64,000 nt of DNA from Plazaster borealis (lineage: Eukaryota; Echinodermata; Asteroidea; Forcipulatida; Labidiasteridae), in assembly GCA_021014325.1 (NCBI GenBank), contig CM037467.1:14409273-14473272 (forward strand), written 5' to 3'. The translations under genes and the position numbers were made by a program. Shown here in pieces: positions 20,357-35,300 of this stretch. A model generated the notes under the pieces. The model was not told the DNA's origin. It ran no database searches and saw only the letters and a program-made list of their open reading frames with translations. The number at the start of each line of letters is the position of its first letter. Within the stretch, counting starts at the first letter, position 1.

Positions 20357-23300
20357 TTAATAGGTCTCAGAGTCAGATGTATCGGCATTACTTTCACCTC
20401 TACTCCTATTCCCATCTGTATACTCTAGGCTTGCATTCCGTAACCGACCAAGTTCTCCGCTCATAGCTAGAGCGATGCGGGAATTAGAGGCTGTGCTTGC
20501 TGGAGAGAATGGCAACATGTGAGCTAAGATGATCGCTAGACAGTCGGCAATCTTGTCAGTTGCTGCGCAACTAAGAGCAGGGGTGTAACCTACAAACAAA
20601 CCCAGATTATTGCCATTATTTTCTAAGAAGCTAAGTTGGAGTTTCCGCCCTCCAAAATAAAGGAAACTTTAAAAAAAAACACCTTCTTAAGACCACCAAG
20701 TTCAATCAGATTGCCTGATCCTTACTCTAGCTGGCGAGTTTATTGAAACCACTTTTCGGACTTCCTTATACTCCTTACCAGATAAATAATGGAAAACACA
20801 TGTGTATCAAGTTTGTGGGAGTGGTAAAATGGCGGTCCAATGGCTTTTATGCAAATGCATTTTTTTCTGTAAGCCTCTATCTAATCAGTTAAATATAGAA
20901 CAGTAATTGCAATATGCAGTTAAAGAATGGTAACATGGCAGTCTAAGGACTTCAAACTAGATTCTTAAACGCAAGTCAGTACAATAGAGATCAGTGATTG
21001 AAATGTGCAGTTTAAGAGATTGGTAAAATGGCAGTCCTCCAGTTGGATCAAATAGAAATCAGTGGATAAATGCATGCAAAGAAACAGCTGAAAGGTATTT
21101 ATGAGGTTAAAGAAGGTCAGGTACAAGACACAATTACTAATCAGCCAAACACCTCAATATCAATAACAAAAAGCAAATGGCTATTTTCAATTCACGATGT
21201 AAAAATTCAAATAGAAGCATTTTTCTTTCTTTAGACATGCTGCATCTGCCCCCAAATTGTCAAATATCTCCTTCCACTTGACATATCCTTCACATATTCT
21301 CACCTTTGTTATCTAACGCTAACAGACTGGCTCCTTTGGAAATCAATTCTTGGACTACAGAAACCAGACCATTCTTTGCTGCTATATGAAGGGGCCTAGC
21401 AAACAAGGGAGAAACAGCCACTATTATGACAATGTCTAAAATACAAGTACAGGGCTCGATTTCACAAAGAGTTAAGATTGATCGTAACTGCAAATCCATC
21501 GCAGTTGCTTAGCAAAGAGTGATGTCACAATACAAATCACTATGGTAATTACTGCTAACTCATCTTAAGATGAATCTTAGTGCTTTGTGAAATCGGCCCC
21601 AGATGAGTTTGTTTCTAAAGCAATCCACAAGAGAAAACAGAGTCTGTCCATTTAAAGTGAAAATTAGTTACTTTCAAGGAGCATATTTTATAGACAAATA
21701 GCAAATGGAAACAAGTGATCAAGTAAACAAGGAAAAAAGTATTGCAAAAATACAGACAACTTCAATTATAATATAAATCTATTTTAAGCTATCTAGCCCT
21801 ACACCACCAACATTAGGGCTAGATAGCTCAGTTGATAGAGTGCCGCCACGTTAATCCGAAGGTCGAAGGTTCAAGTCCCGCTCTAGTCAATTTTTCTTTG
21901 TTCAATCCAAAATTACTTTTCTTGTTTGGCGAATAAAACCGAAAACAAATGAAAATGAATACCTAGAAACAACAGCAAGTATTTTCTTTAAGGGGAAACG
22001 GCAAATACCAAATTAGAATACTCACGTTTGGTTGTCACTGTTAGCGGTGTTTATAATACTAACATCCTCTAGCTTCTCTAGAATCATCAACGCACAAGCT
22101 TCATGTTTCTACAAATTAAAAAAGTTACATTTATTGATCAATTTAAAGGTTGGTTAACCTAAATCTTAATGACTTGTTTGCTTGGAACCTTCCTGCATCC
22201 ATCAAGATCCCTAAGCTAGCCAAATCATGGGTCTATTGAATTACAAATGATTTTCCTGCTCCAATATGGAACAGGAAACTTTGAGACTTTCCTAATTATA
22301 AACAAGATTTCAATCATTCCCTCTTTCCACCGTTGTTTCGTTGACCAATTGAGATGACGGGCTGTGTCTTAACCAAGCAACTTTGGCTACAGTTATGCCT
22401 ATCCACTGACTATTTATCTGATCTTCTCCGTCAATATATTCCTGTTCCTCCTCTTCGTTCTGCTGGCCAATCCCTACTGACGCAAACTACTTTTTCCACT
22501 AAATTCTATGGTCAAAGAACGACTTACCTCTTCATATTCGCCAAGCCAACTCTCTTCAGATTTTCAAGGGACTTTTAAAGACTCATTTCTTTGAATCAGT
22601 ATTTTTGTAACATATTGCTTTATATATTTCATTTCATTGTTTTCTGTTTTGTGTTGCACGTAGGCTCCTGCATTATGCGCTATATATATGTCTCGTATTA
22701 TTATTATTATTATTATTGGCTGCAGTATAGACGATGTGACCTCTGTTTACATTCAAACCACCCTCTGTTGACAAAACACTGTCCAAGTCATGTTTCCGCC
22801 GGGCAAGAAGACGCGTTCTCATGGTAACATTGCGTGTACTTTCTAGCTGGCTGTCAGTACACAAAGGTTTTGCCCGGCGACATGCGCGCGCATCATGTTA
22901 TGGTTTCCGAGTGATGTCAGAGGTTACATCGTCTATAGGCCTTCTCAGTGATCTAGCCATAGCCATAGCCATAGCCAAAGCCATAGTTACCTGTTGACAG
23001 GCAAGATGCAAGGCTGTGTTCTTCTGACAATCCAAGACGTTAAGATCAGCACCGGAGCTGGTTACAACCAACTCTGCAATCACACAAAGTTATTACAACA
23101 TCAATAAAGGTAGCAGCAACTCCATAAAAAAAAATCAACTGGAAAGTTTGATCTCCTATGCAATTATTCAATTCAAATTGGCATTCATGAAACAATACTG
23201 TGGAAGACCACTTTCTTGGGAATGCTGAAAATACAATTAAGAGTTTCTTTAATTATTACTTTAACACAGTTTATGTATCACATACACAGAGGGCCAACGA

Positions 23301-26300
23301 TGCAAGGGGGAAGGTGGAAGCAGATTAATCCGTTTAGAAAGACAACTTGGTTCGTCACATGGAAACGTTTTGTTGGGACAATTCAGTATCGAGGTGAGCT
23401 TTTGACAATAAAGAATGTAAGATAGGAAAGAGAGTATGATGCATCATTTTCAGTTAAAATAAAACACCAACAAAAAAATTAGCATTCTGTGAACAAAATT
23501 GTTTCTATCTACAGACCCCTTGTATATGACGTCACAAGCCCCAAAAGTCCCTCACTGAGGTCAATGAAGAGTTATCATTGGCTGCGTCATGTGCAGCGCA
23601 TACATGCGTGCACGTTTCCATTGTTTGGCATAAAAGATGGCAGCCAATACAAGAGGTCTATTGCTCCACCAGATACAGAGTGCGTAGTTTTTAAAAGTTT
23701 TATGCAGAGCAGTTCTCCATTTTGAAAACTGATATCTATCGATAGCAATATCTATGTGAAGTCTGACTACTGGCTATGTGCACAAACTACACAAACTACC
23801 GAGGGCGCCTTAAACCTGTCGCTGGTTAGCATGCTCCTTTAGATTGAAATAGTGTTGGGATATCGGATTACAGATACCATCTTGAGTTAGAACGAAGATG
23901 ATGCAGTGCTAGATATTAAAAGAAAAAGTAATGTAGACTTAAGAAGCTGGCAAATCTGTACAACTAGTGGGCCACAGTGTGCATACAGAGCAGATTGTCA
24001 AATACACCAATGATATTTTGAGATAAATTTTGCATAAGAAAATTTAAAATAAATTTATCAAATCAATCGAACAAAACAACTGAACTAAATCAATGATTAA
24101 CATCACTAGTAAAATCAAATAAAATCATGAAGAAAGAATAAGAGATAAAAGAACGAATTTGAATCTTAAATTGGCAGAGAGGCTTGTGAGAACTTAACTG
24201 AACAAAAAACAAAATACAAAGAAATATTTTTTTTAGCAGACATTAAATTTGTTCTACAGCATAATGATGGCTATTAGCTACCAAACACACTCATGGGAAC
24301 AAAAACCAATACAATAACTTTATCAAAAAACATATACACAATTCACTGACGTTTGTACAACCAAGCATGAACTCAAAGAAGAAGTGATGATTTTGCCCTC
24401 ATTTAGGGGATGGTCCAACAAATGCATGTTAAATTGTTTTGTGGACATTTTAATCAAAGTAAACCAAGGGGCATGAAGTCAATTTCCTTTACCATCTTCA
24501 TGAATCGAACACCAGTGACATCAGGTTTACATTTAACAAACAACCTTAATCCTTTCATGAATCTTAACCCACCAGTGACATTTAACAACCAACAAACCCT
24601 TGCATGTTTTGTTTTCCTTAGTCCTTTCATTAATCTCAACACCAGTGACATTTAACAACCAACAAACCCTTGCATGTTTCGTTTCCCTAGTCCTTTCATC
24701 AAATGGTCCACCTTAGCAAAATTAAACAACTACTTTTTACCATTAGTACGATTGTGAAAGATTACTACAGCAAAATGTTTGCTACCAATATGGCTACAAC
24801 AAAATAGCTACAGTTATGAGCAAGAGACATTTAAAATGGCAAAAATAACAATTGTGCTAGTGATTTGGATATCTTCTGTCCTTACCCAACGATCCGTCAA
24901 TTGAATCTGATGGTGCACAGAAGAGTTCTGAACAAGAAACCAGTACAGAGGAATGATCAATGATCAAGACTTTTAGGACACAAGAGGGCAGTAGACCGAT
25001 ATAGATGACGGTACACTAGCTAAGACTGTTAAAAAATCATGACATCTGTTCGCAAGAACTGACAGGTTTTGATCTTGTGAATGATATATCATTAAGTAAA
25101 GCCATTATAATTTCATTAAATAGCAGATGTAGATTTGTGTTGCCATTTTCTTGGGTATGAGCAGTTAAATTTGGCAAAACATTTTACCATTGTTTTGTAA
25201 AAATTGTTTTACAATTTGGTGATAAATTCACTGAGTGAGATGCGAAAAACCAAAGTCAACAGTGATAAACTGTCACTAGTGTATTTTGTAATTTCTTCGG
25301 GCCCAATTTCATGGCTCTGCTTACTGCCGAATTCTGCACTTGCAATCACCTTTATTCGCCGAATTTTTGCGCTAGCTGTGAAAGTGAAGAATGCCTAGTA
25401 GCGTGGAGTACGCACGCGCACAAACAAAAATTCCCTACTGACCTGTGAAATATGCTCGACGGAATCGCGGAATTCCCTGCTTCTGTAAGTCCTGATTCTT
25501 TGCTTACGGCATTGAGCTAAGCAGAGCCATCAAACTGGGCCTCGCTAAGACTTTTCTACTGGTTTAAAGAGCTTGGAGATGAATGCTCCGCTTTAACAAT
25601 TTGTCATTTTTACCTATTCAGACCAATCTTGCCCATTCTTCTCAATTTACAGGGAATTCCCGAGTTGATGGTGATTTTATTAATAAAGGACTAACCTATG
25701 GTTCCAGCAGCTCCACTCTCAGCGGCTACCATGACACAAGTCTTGCCATACTTATCTAGAATGTTGGGTTGGCCACCGTGTTTCAACATCAGCTGAAGAC
25801 ATTCTACCTGATCATTCAGAGCGCTGGCATGGAGTGGAGTCCTGTATTAGACAAAAGGGAATTTTTTCCTAACAACTTATCAAAATTCACACTGATGCTC
25901 TTGGGTTATTTTACGGGAGAAATCTCTTTACAGGTAAGGTTCAAGCTTAATTGACCCCTTGCACGACGTGGAACGCACCTACCATGGGCATCTAGTATTT
26001 CCACCATTTTGGGAGACAATTCCTTTGTGTACATTTTGACTCCCAAAATGGCGGACAGGATAGCTGCGTGTAAGTGCGCTGTGCGACGTGAAATGGGTCA
26101 CTTAGGCAAAACAAGTCAATTTCATTTCTCAATATTCAAATTTTCAACAAAATTTTGAATAATCTTTTCTTTAAAGATTGTCACATTAGAAACAAACATT
26201 TTTCAGGGGGAAAAATATTATATTAACAAAAAATACAAACACTTTGTTCTTAAAAGATGGAAGTTTTATCAGCATTGAAGTACTGTCTAGGCCTACAGAG

Positions 26301-29300
26301 AAAAGTTTTGCTAATACTGCATATACATACGGTAAAGATTTGTGTAAAAAAAAATTAAAATTTAAGAAAAGTGCCCACCACAAAGATGAACTAAACAATA
26401 TCTGACCTTCCTTTGCGATCTTGAATGTTCACAATCTCATCTCCTAGTGTCTCAATCAGAATCTCTGCACAGGATTCATTGTCATTTAGACTGGCAAGAG
26501 AGAAAAAAAGGAAAAGAAAACTCTCAAATCTTGATGAAATTTTGACATTCTGCTTTTACTATCAGCCATGAATTGACTGAACTAATGGAACCCTTGTATT
26601 ATGATGCCAAAAGCTCAAACAGCACCCTCATTGAGGTAAAAGGCGATCTCTCATTGGCTGATAGTCGGCGCACACACGTCATATGAGCGTTTCTGTTGGT
26701 TGTGCTTATTGATGGCGGCATATGCAAGGGATCTATCAGGGAGGAATGCAAAATTAAATGGATGGTAACTTGAGGTTAGCCTCAAGCGTTTTTGAGGTTT
26801 TCCAGGGTTATCTGGGGTTCAACTTCTAGTTACCTTGAGTTACCGCTTGTTTAATTCTGCAATTCTCCCTTATAGCCACATTACAGGGATTGAAGGATTA
26901 TTACAGAGGATGGACAATACTTACACAGCACAGTGTAAAGGCGTGAAGGAGTTGCCTTTGAAGAACATCTTAGGATCTTGTTCAAGAAGCAACTCCACAC
27001 AATGCTCATGACCTGGAAGAGTAGAAACAGAAAAGATCAGGAATGAGATTTGACGAATGTGGAAATTCCTGGAAAGTAGCTTGTTTTGGACCCAGGACCT
27101 CCAATATTTTTACAATTCAGGAGGTCTAAACTACAAGTTTGGACACAATGTGGACTATTCATTCCTCCCTTTGGTGACAGCTTTACTTCTTTCAAGAAAA
27201 CTTGAGGTTTGCGAAAGAAAAATTCTGAGAAATCACATGGCTGAAAAGATACCTAAATTCTATAAAGAAAAGCCTAGCAATATTATCGTGTGTTATCATC
27301 TGAAAAATATTCAAAATCACATTCACCATATTGTAAAGCTTTGAAACATAATTTAGATTGTTTCTTTCAGAAAACAATGCTGATGGTGAAGGAAGTGAAG
27401 TCACTGTGAAGTACAATACAGTCCAGCCAGATAGTTGTTTTGTTTCAGCGGAAATGATTTCTTACATTCCGAAGAGGTACATGTAACTAAACTCTCACCA
27501 TTATAGCAAGCCCAATGTAGCGGAGTATACCCATTACTATCTAGGTAGTTTGTGCATCCAGCCTGTAACAGCGCCCCCAATATTCCAACATGGCCGCACG
27601 CTGCTGCCATGTGGAGGGGAGTCCGACCTTTTATATCTGAACAGGAAGTGTTTGCTTGGCTTTGTAGCAGGGCGTCTACACATTCCTCATGACCATTGGC
27701 AGCCTGTTAGAAAAAAAAATCACGAATTTAAACAAAAATTATCAGAGAAAATGTTCTATGGGAGAAATATTTCATTTATATCCCAGACAAGGCAGTCCAG
27801 GCCTGGAATTAAATGGAATCCACAGAGGCCACACCCTCTGTTGCCCTAGTCTTGGCCTTGGTGTCCCTTCAAAAGTTTCCAATAGACTTTACAATTTATT
27901 TATTTACTAAGTCTGGATTCTCAGAAAAGTGAACTTAATCACTATACCAGCCAATAACCCCATGGAGAGAAGACAAGGAAGACAATTTGTTTTAGACATG
28001 GGAAGAAAACCCCAGAAAATTGTTTCAGGGAAAACCAACGCAATCAAGTAGGGACTGAAAACCAAATCCACATCGTGCCCCCTGGGGTCCTAAAAGGGGA
28101 AGGGGAGGAAATATACCACTACTCCAACCTGACCGCCCTTCCAATGGAAGTGCCCTTTGCAATATGAAACTGGCCTTGCCCTCTCAAAGATGAAATTCCA
28201 GGTCGGATGGTCCTCCAGTAGGTTTTGGAAATTGTAATTTCTGATTATCTGGTTTGAACAAATTCATCATGAAATCATTCTAGGAGAATTTTACTTACCC
28301 CGCGGTGAAGAGCAGTTCTATGGTGGATATCTTTAGCACTAAGACTAGCCCCGTGTTGTAGAAGCAATAGAGTAGCATCGGTATGCCCATTGCTAACAGC
28401 TACCATTAACGGTGTACGCGCTTGATTATCAAGGCAGTCTACTGCCCCCTCTTGGTCAGCATTTTCCAGAAGGATTCTCAGGCATTCTGCGTGTCCATTG
28501 TATGCTGTTGGAAATAAGAGAAGTTACAGGGAATTTTAATCGACGCAACTCTTGGGTGACAACTTAAAGGTAGAGTTGTACTTTGGTAATGACCCCGAAA
28601 AAAAGGTGTAATTTCTATCTGAAAGCTTAGTGGTATAAAGATGGTAATGGTGGTAAGCATCTTGCAAAATTATTTCATCTGGAATGCATCCGTTGATTAA
28701 AAAAATCAAAATTTGGATGAGGCGAGTTTTGGAGCATTACATTGACAAAAACAAATCTATGAGTTGCACAAACTATGTTTCTAAAAGGCCATAAATCTGA
28801 AGCATTCGTCTTCACTTACCAGCAGCATGTAAAGGTGATCTCTTTGACACAGAGTCATTAACTAAAATAGTTGCTCCCTGCATGACTAAAGCTTCAACAC
28901 AGTCTAAATGACCCTTAAAAGCAGCCAGGTCAAGGGCCGTACGACCGTTTGCATCCTGGATGTCCAGATTGACTATTGACCGCATCAAAACATGAAGGAC
29001 ATCCACATGACCGTTATAAGCCTGTGAATAAAAACACAAAAATCAAATCCTCACCGTGTTTTTAATTTTTTTTTTTAATGCAAGTTTGCCTTAAACAAGG
29101 CTAAAAAGCTGCTCTTGGTAAGGGGCTGAAAGAAGAAAACATTTAAGATCAACATAACTCAGGGGAGCTGAAGTTAGGAGTTAATATTCCTCTTAAAATT
29201 AATTATCAAGTGGATTCAAGAAGGATGCAAGGTAGGCAATCATAATAACATGCAGTTCTAATATAGCGCTTTACAACACCCAACTGACATCTTAAAGTGT

Positions 29301-32300
29301 TTTTGTTGTTGACAGATGCAGAGCTGTTTGAATTATGAGACCCATTTACGTAACACCTTGTAAAGGTTTCCGAGGTGATGTAGGGCAATCTGCAACACCA
29401 GGGCAGTCCCCTTCTCTTAACGGTAAGTGTAGTGGGATCTTTCAAGTGCATTACACATCACACGCTACTTACTGCTTTACGTCCCGTCCGAAGGACAAAG
29501 CAATTACGGTGAAGTGTCTTGCTCAATGACACCAGTGCCATGACCGTGAACCAAAAACCCAGACAATGCAAAGTTACTTACCGCAAGGTGAAGAGGGGTA
29601 GTAAGCGGTGTTGATCCACTGGTGTTCAGAAGATCACTCGCAGCTACAGCTTGTAGCTGAAATAAACCAAAGCCAATCACAAACAAATGCTTTTAATCGC
29701 AGTAACCTCTCTGAATTTTCTGATAGATCTGTTACAATCAAACACGGAAGCAGGAATTAATAAAATATCATAGAAGGAAACAGTGCAGACAATAAACCTG
29801 AATTTATTGAGTGACCTTTGAACTTACAGGAAGGAAGTTTTTGAAACTATGGATACAAGTTTAAAGTGATCTTGGATACATAAATGGAAAGTTGGTACTC
29901 TTTCTTCCATAAACCTTTTTGAGATATGGTGGACACTATAGGAGTGAACTGTTTGGTTCGGGTGTAATAGTGTCCTAGTAGTGTGTCCACCATATCTAAA
30001 AATGGGTAATCAAATTGAGACCTGCTAAAATCTTTGTAAAGATCCTTGCTGAGCTGAAGTAACTGGTACCCTGTTTACCTTTTCAGCAGCTAAGCAGTGT
30101 CCGTTAGCTGCAGCGTAATGCAGTGTGTTGTATCCATTAACATCCCTGAGTCTTGGATTAGCGTTGTTATGAAGTAAATGCTCAACACAACTACAGAAAA
30201 ACAAACGGTATAAAACAATTTAAAATAACATTTTCAAATTTCATGCGTCATTATATGATTGAACTCATTTATTTCAGTTGTAATAAGTTACTGGCGTCCT
30301 TTTTAAAGAAATAATTATGTCTGAACTATTTTCATATGAAATGTAGGTTTGACTAACTTTACAGAAATGTGAAAAAGGTTGATTTTAAAGACGGTTTCAA
30401 ACCTACCTTAGACTGGATTTAATATAATTGGATATCAGTGAATAACAGGAGTGTAGTACGAGGACACGACAAAAGAAGAATTTGAAAGCAATCAATTCTG
30501 AAGACGTAAGACGTAAGACGTTTTGTTTGTAAACAATACTTACTCTGCATCCATGTCAGCAGCCGCAGCGTAGTGAAGCGGAGAGCATTCTCTGCTGTCA
30601 AGCGAGTTAACGCTTGACTTCATAGCAACCAGGGACAATGTACACTGATGGTTAGCATTTCCAGATGCGTAGTGCAAAGGTGTGCGACCTTCTTTGTCCG
30701 TCAGACTGAAGTCGGCACCGCTCCGGATCAGAAGATCCAAGCAGTCTACATTTCTGAAAAGTTTCAGAGCAGCAAATTACTCACAAGAATATTTACAGAC
30801 AGATTTATGCATTATTCATTACTAAATTTCACATTATGATTATTCATATTCATAAACATATGCATTATTCATATATATTCATGTGCATTATTCATTTATG
30901 TAAATTGCTTACCCTGAGCATGCTGCACAGTGGACACATGTTCTACCGTTGTCATCCAATGCATTAATATCACACTCTGCTGCTAACCAAGAAATTAAAA
31001 CAAAAAACTCAAGTCATTTTAAAGAAATTGAAATGTTTACTTGAAATATAAAAGATGAATCTAAGACATTCATACCTGCTTCAAGGAGCTTCTTACAGCA
31101 CATTGTGTATCCATTAAGAGCAGCAAGATGAAGAGGTAACATTCCATGGATGCCACGCCTAGTCAAGAAACAATCCAAGAAAACATTGAGAAATGTAAAT
31201 AGTTTATCATTTCAAATCACCATGGATGATATTTGAGTGGTCACACAATAGGAGGGTTGACTGTTTACTGTGCAGATGCATTTGCCACATATCATATTGC
31301 AGGCTGACATAGTTTATCTATCACTCAAAACCACTGTGGATATTAAATAGTCAGACAGTAGGAGGGTTAATGACAGTACCTTGTAGGTACAGCTCCATGC
31401 ATAAGTAAAGTGACAAGAAGTTCTTGATGTCCATTCTGAGCAGCTAGATGAAGGGGTGTGTTACCATTCTTATCAGCACAGTCAACTGTCGCACCTAAGA
31501 AACACAAACAAGAACAAAAAGGCAATCTTGGGTATTGTGATTTGAACAATTATTTCAAAGCTATTGCTGAATTAAGCTTGAAAGACAGGCTGAAAAATAA
31601 CAAAACTTAATTAAATTAAGTTAAATATTAAATAACTGAGTAATTCTATTTGCTAAATGTTTCTGGAAACAAGTTGCCTTTTCGTTTTAGCTTGCCCTGG
31701 CTTATCGGTGAAACTTCAAAATGCTGTATTACCAATACCCTTTTGGTTTAAAATTATTGTTAAATGAATTTACTATTTCTCCTGCAGTTTTGGAACTGAT
31801 CAACCCAGTAGCAAGAGCCCAGTGGAAGGGGCCCAGTGGACGAGGCGCAGATGTCAGGGCCCAGTGGCCGGGGCCCAGAGGCAAAGGCCCAGTGGCCGGG
31901 GCCCAGTGGCCGGGGCCCAGAGGCAAAGGCCCAGTGGCCGGGGCCCAGAGGCAAAGGCCCAGTGGCCGAGGCCCAGTGGCCGGGGCCCAGTGGCCGAGGC
32001 CCAGTGGCCGGGGCCCAGTGGCCCGGGCCCAGTGGCCGGGGCCCAGTGGCCGAGGCCCAGTGGCCGAGGCCTAGTGGCCGAGGCCCAGTGGCCGGGGCCC
32101 AGTGGCCCGGGCCCAGTGGCTGGGGCCCAGTGGCCGAGGCCCAGTGGCCGAGGCCCAGTGGACAAGGCCCAGTGGCCGGGGCCCAGTGGCCGGGGCCCAG
32201 TGGCCGAGGCCCAGTGGCCGAGGCCCAGTGGCCAAGGCCTAGTGGCCGAGGCCCAGTGGCCCGGGCCCAGTGGACAAGGCACAGATGTCAGGGCCCAGTG

Positions 32301-35300
32301 GCCGGGGCCCAGAGGCAAAGGCAAAGTGGCCGAGGCCCAGTGGCCGAGGCACAGAGGCAAAGGGGTGTCATGAAATGGACAAGATCAGCCCAGCATTGCC
32401 TTGCAAAGCTTGATGATTTTCCGATGTAATTTCACAAAAATGTAAGTTCTACTTTACTGATATATAATTTCCTAAAAATGTCCTTACTTCTTTGTTTCTG
32501 GTTTGTTGTGATTTATGGCTATGGATTAATTTGCAAACTTTTATCCAAAAGCGTGTGTAGATTTAGCAGCATTGTTAGTTAAGTTTTGGTCAGCAGAAGC
32601 CAGTTTAAACGTAATGAAAAAGATTAGTATGTGACAGCCCTTTGTTACAAATTGTAAAATTATTCGTGCCATCTCTTTGACAAGGCTGGTTTTGTATTAT
32701 AAAGGCACTACGCTTCCCTGTAATATGTTGTCAACTTACCCCATCATTCAAACACCTGTAGTTTTGAATGATCTATCAATTAACCTGCTCTTTGAACCAA
32801 CAGGTGCATGATGGAGGGGACAGGAAGGGGAGTATTATGAACCAACACATATAATGGAAAATTTAATGGGAAGGGTAATCTAAATCTACCTTCTACATAT
32901 TATGTTAATTAACACGGTCAAAGGTTAAGAATGATTTTCTGTTAGTATACAGAATCAAAGAGAACTCACCATGCTCTATTAAAACTTCTGTTACTATAGT
33001 AACGGGTGCAAACAAGAGAAGGAAAAGATGGGTACACACGTGAATTCAGTAGAATGGCCACCGATAGAAAATGAACACACAAAATATTCACACACACAGC
33101 AGGCAGATTTACAAATCAAGATGCAACAAATTCTAAGTTGTGGCATATTTTATCCCAATTTTGATCTAAAATGGAGCAGTATATACAACACAACTAAACA
33201 AGAAAAAAAATGCACAGATGCGTACATACTACACAACTCACATCATGCTTACTGTCTCGTTTCACTTTTACACAAATACTTGCTTCAAATGGAAGGTTGT
33301 AAATTAGGAAGAATCAAACCACTTCACCATAACAAGATACAAACAACGCTGACGAGTTGACAAACTTAAAAATAAAATCCCATGACATAGTCTTTCAATC
33401 TATAATTTGTTTATTGAGGGGGTTTTTTAGCTCAGAAACTAAATTGCCTCTAAGATCAAAACCTTCCACCTCAAGACCTTTCTGCACACACACATTCCAA
33501 TAAGCCATTTGCAAGTTAGATTTGAATAAAGTCTGGTACAATGACTTGCTTAGTCACAAGTTAACGCTTAAATTTGAATTCCTCAGACTATAGAGACAGC
33601 TGCTATGTCAAATGGTTCGGGGCAAGCTTTTGTATAGCATCCTCCAGATGAGCAAACCCTGGTACTAATGTGCCATACCCATTCATTCAGAGTTGTGTAT
33701 GGGTTTTCGCCAACTCTTAACGTAACTACAAAAAGCATGCCCGAATCATGTGACATAGCAACTGTCTCGGTAATTTGAGGAATTCAAATTTAAGTGATAA
33801 CTTCTGATCAGGCAAGTCATTGTACCAGACATTATTCATATCTAACACGCAAATGGCTTATTGTTACATCCCTGTGGAAACTTCTTTCGTTCTTTCCTTT
33901 GTCCCTGTACTTAACATCCTCCCATAGACTTTGTACACAAAATTCCTTGTGAACATCCCCCTCTTTAGAATTTCCCTTTGGAGACCTATTTTCCATGTTG
34001 TTTACAGTCTCCATAAGGTAGCGAATAACACAGACCCAAGGCTTACTGCTATAAATCTAGTCAAATATAAAGGCAAGCACCTTCCACAGCCCAAGGACCT
34101 ATGGCTTTATGTTCCATGACAGCAGGGCACGAATTTGGGGGAAAAAATCCACAAGACCATAGGGCTTGTACAGTAGCTCAAAATGTTTACAAGACTGAAA
34201 GTCAACATTTGAACAAAAACACAAGACCGCCGGACTTTTGCAGTCATGAGCTTACTGGCCCGATGCTACATGTCAATCACTGGCCTCGGGCAGGTGGTCC
34301 AGTGTAAAATTGGAGCCTTGGAGAGTAGACCAACAAACTAAACCTATTGCAAGATATTATCTTCCATCAAGTCAGCATTGCTTTACATTAACATTCATGC
34401 CTTTTTTGCTTTGCCAACTATTCGCTCTATACACCATTTTTGTAAATTGGTTATGACATATTTAATAAACAAACAAACAAAAGACATTCGATACAAAATC
34501 ACTTTTCTGTACCCTATAGCTGCAACAATATTTGATTTAAGTAAACACGCTCAGCTGAACCAACAAAAAATTGCCAAGCTACGCTGCTTCCAGCACGTTT
34601 TACCAGGGAGGGGGGGGGGCTTAATTGTAAGTAAAATCATAGTACGCCACAGATATGAGATATTACTATTATGTTGATGATGATTATTACCATGTTTAGC
34701 AGACTGGGGCGATTTTGGTTGGTAGGTGACTGAAACGATTGACATTAAAAATGAATGAGAGAAATGGTACATCAACAATGGACATTCATAAAAATTGCGT
34801 ACATGCAAACAAACATGTTTTTCAGCAGTGTATTTTCAACTGTTTAAAGCAAAATTGTTAGAATGACCTGAAATGACTGTGACTTGATGACTGATTTGTT
34901 TCCTAAAGGCAGCTGAATGAAAATTTACAAAATTGCAAAAGCAACGCAAATAACTTTAACCTTAACTGAATAAGGATCCTAGTAAATTACACTATAGTTA
35001 GGGTTAATGTTATTTAATCAAGATTGGTCTCTTTCTATTTGCAATCCTTGATATCAAACGACCCAGTCTTTAAGAATGTGACAAAACAATTCCAGGTATT
35101 CTCCATTCTAAGAAGAAAAAACTTTCATTTAATTGTCATAAATTTTTCATAAAAACAGAAAGACACTATTAGAAAAATTTCTCCTGTGCTACCAAAGTGT
35201 TCCATTTGCATGCAGTAAAATTAGTTGCCTCCAAGGTGCATGTAAAACGTTGTCTCGTGTAACAAGACCCTAAGAACTGGTTTTTACAACGTGACAAAAC

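Noticed and set aside
31721..32429. Long overlapping open frames on both strands (Gly/Pro/Arg/Ala-rich, up to ~197 codons)
   Set aside because: They are a by-product of a stop-free 14-bp tandem repeat; all arise from the same array and change frame each unit.
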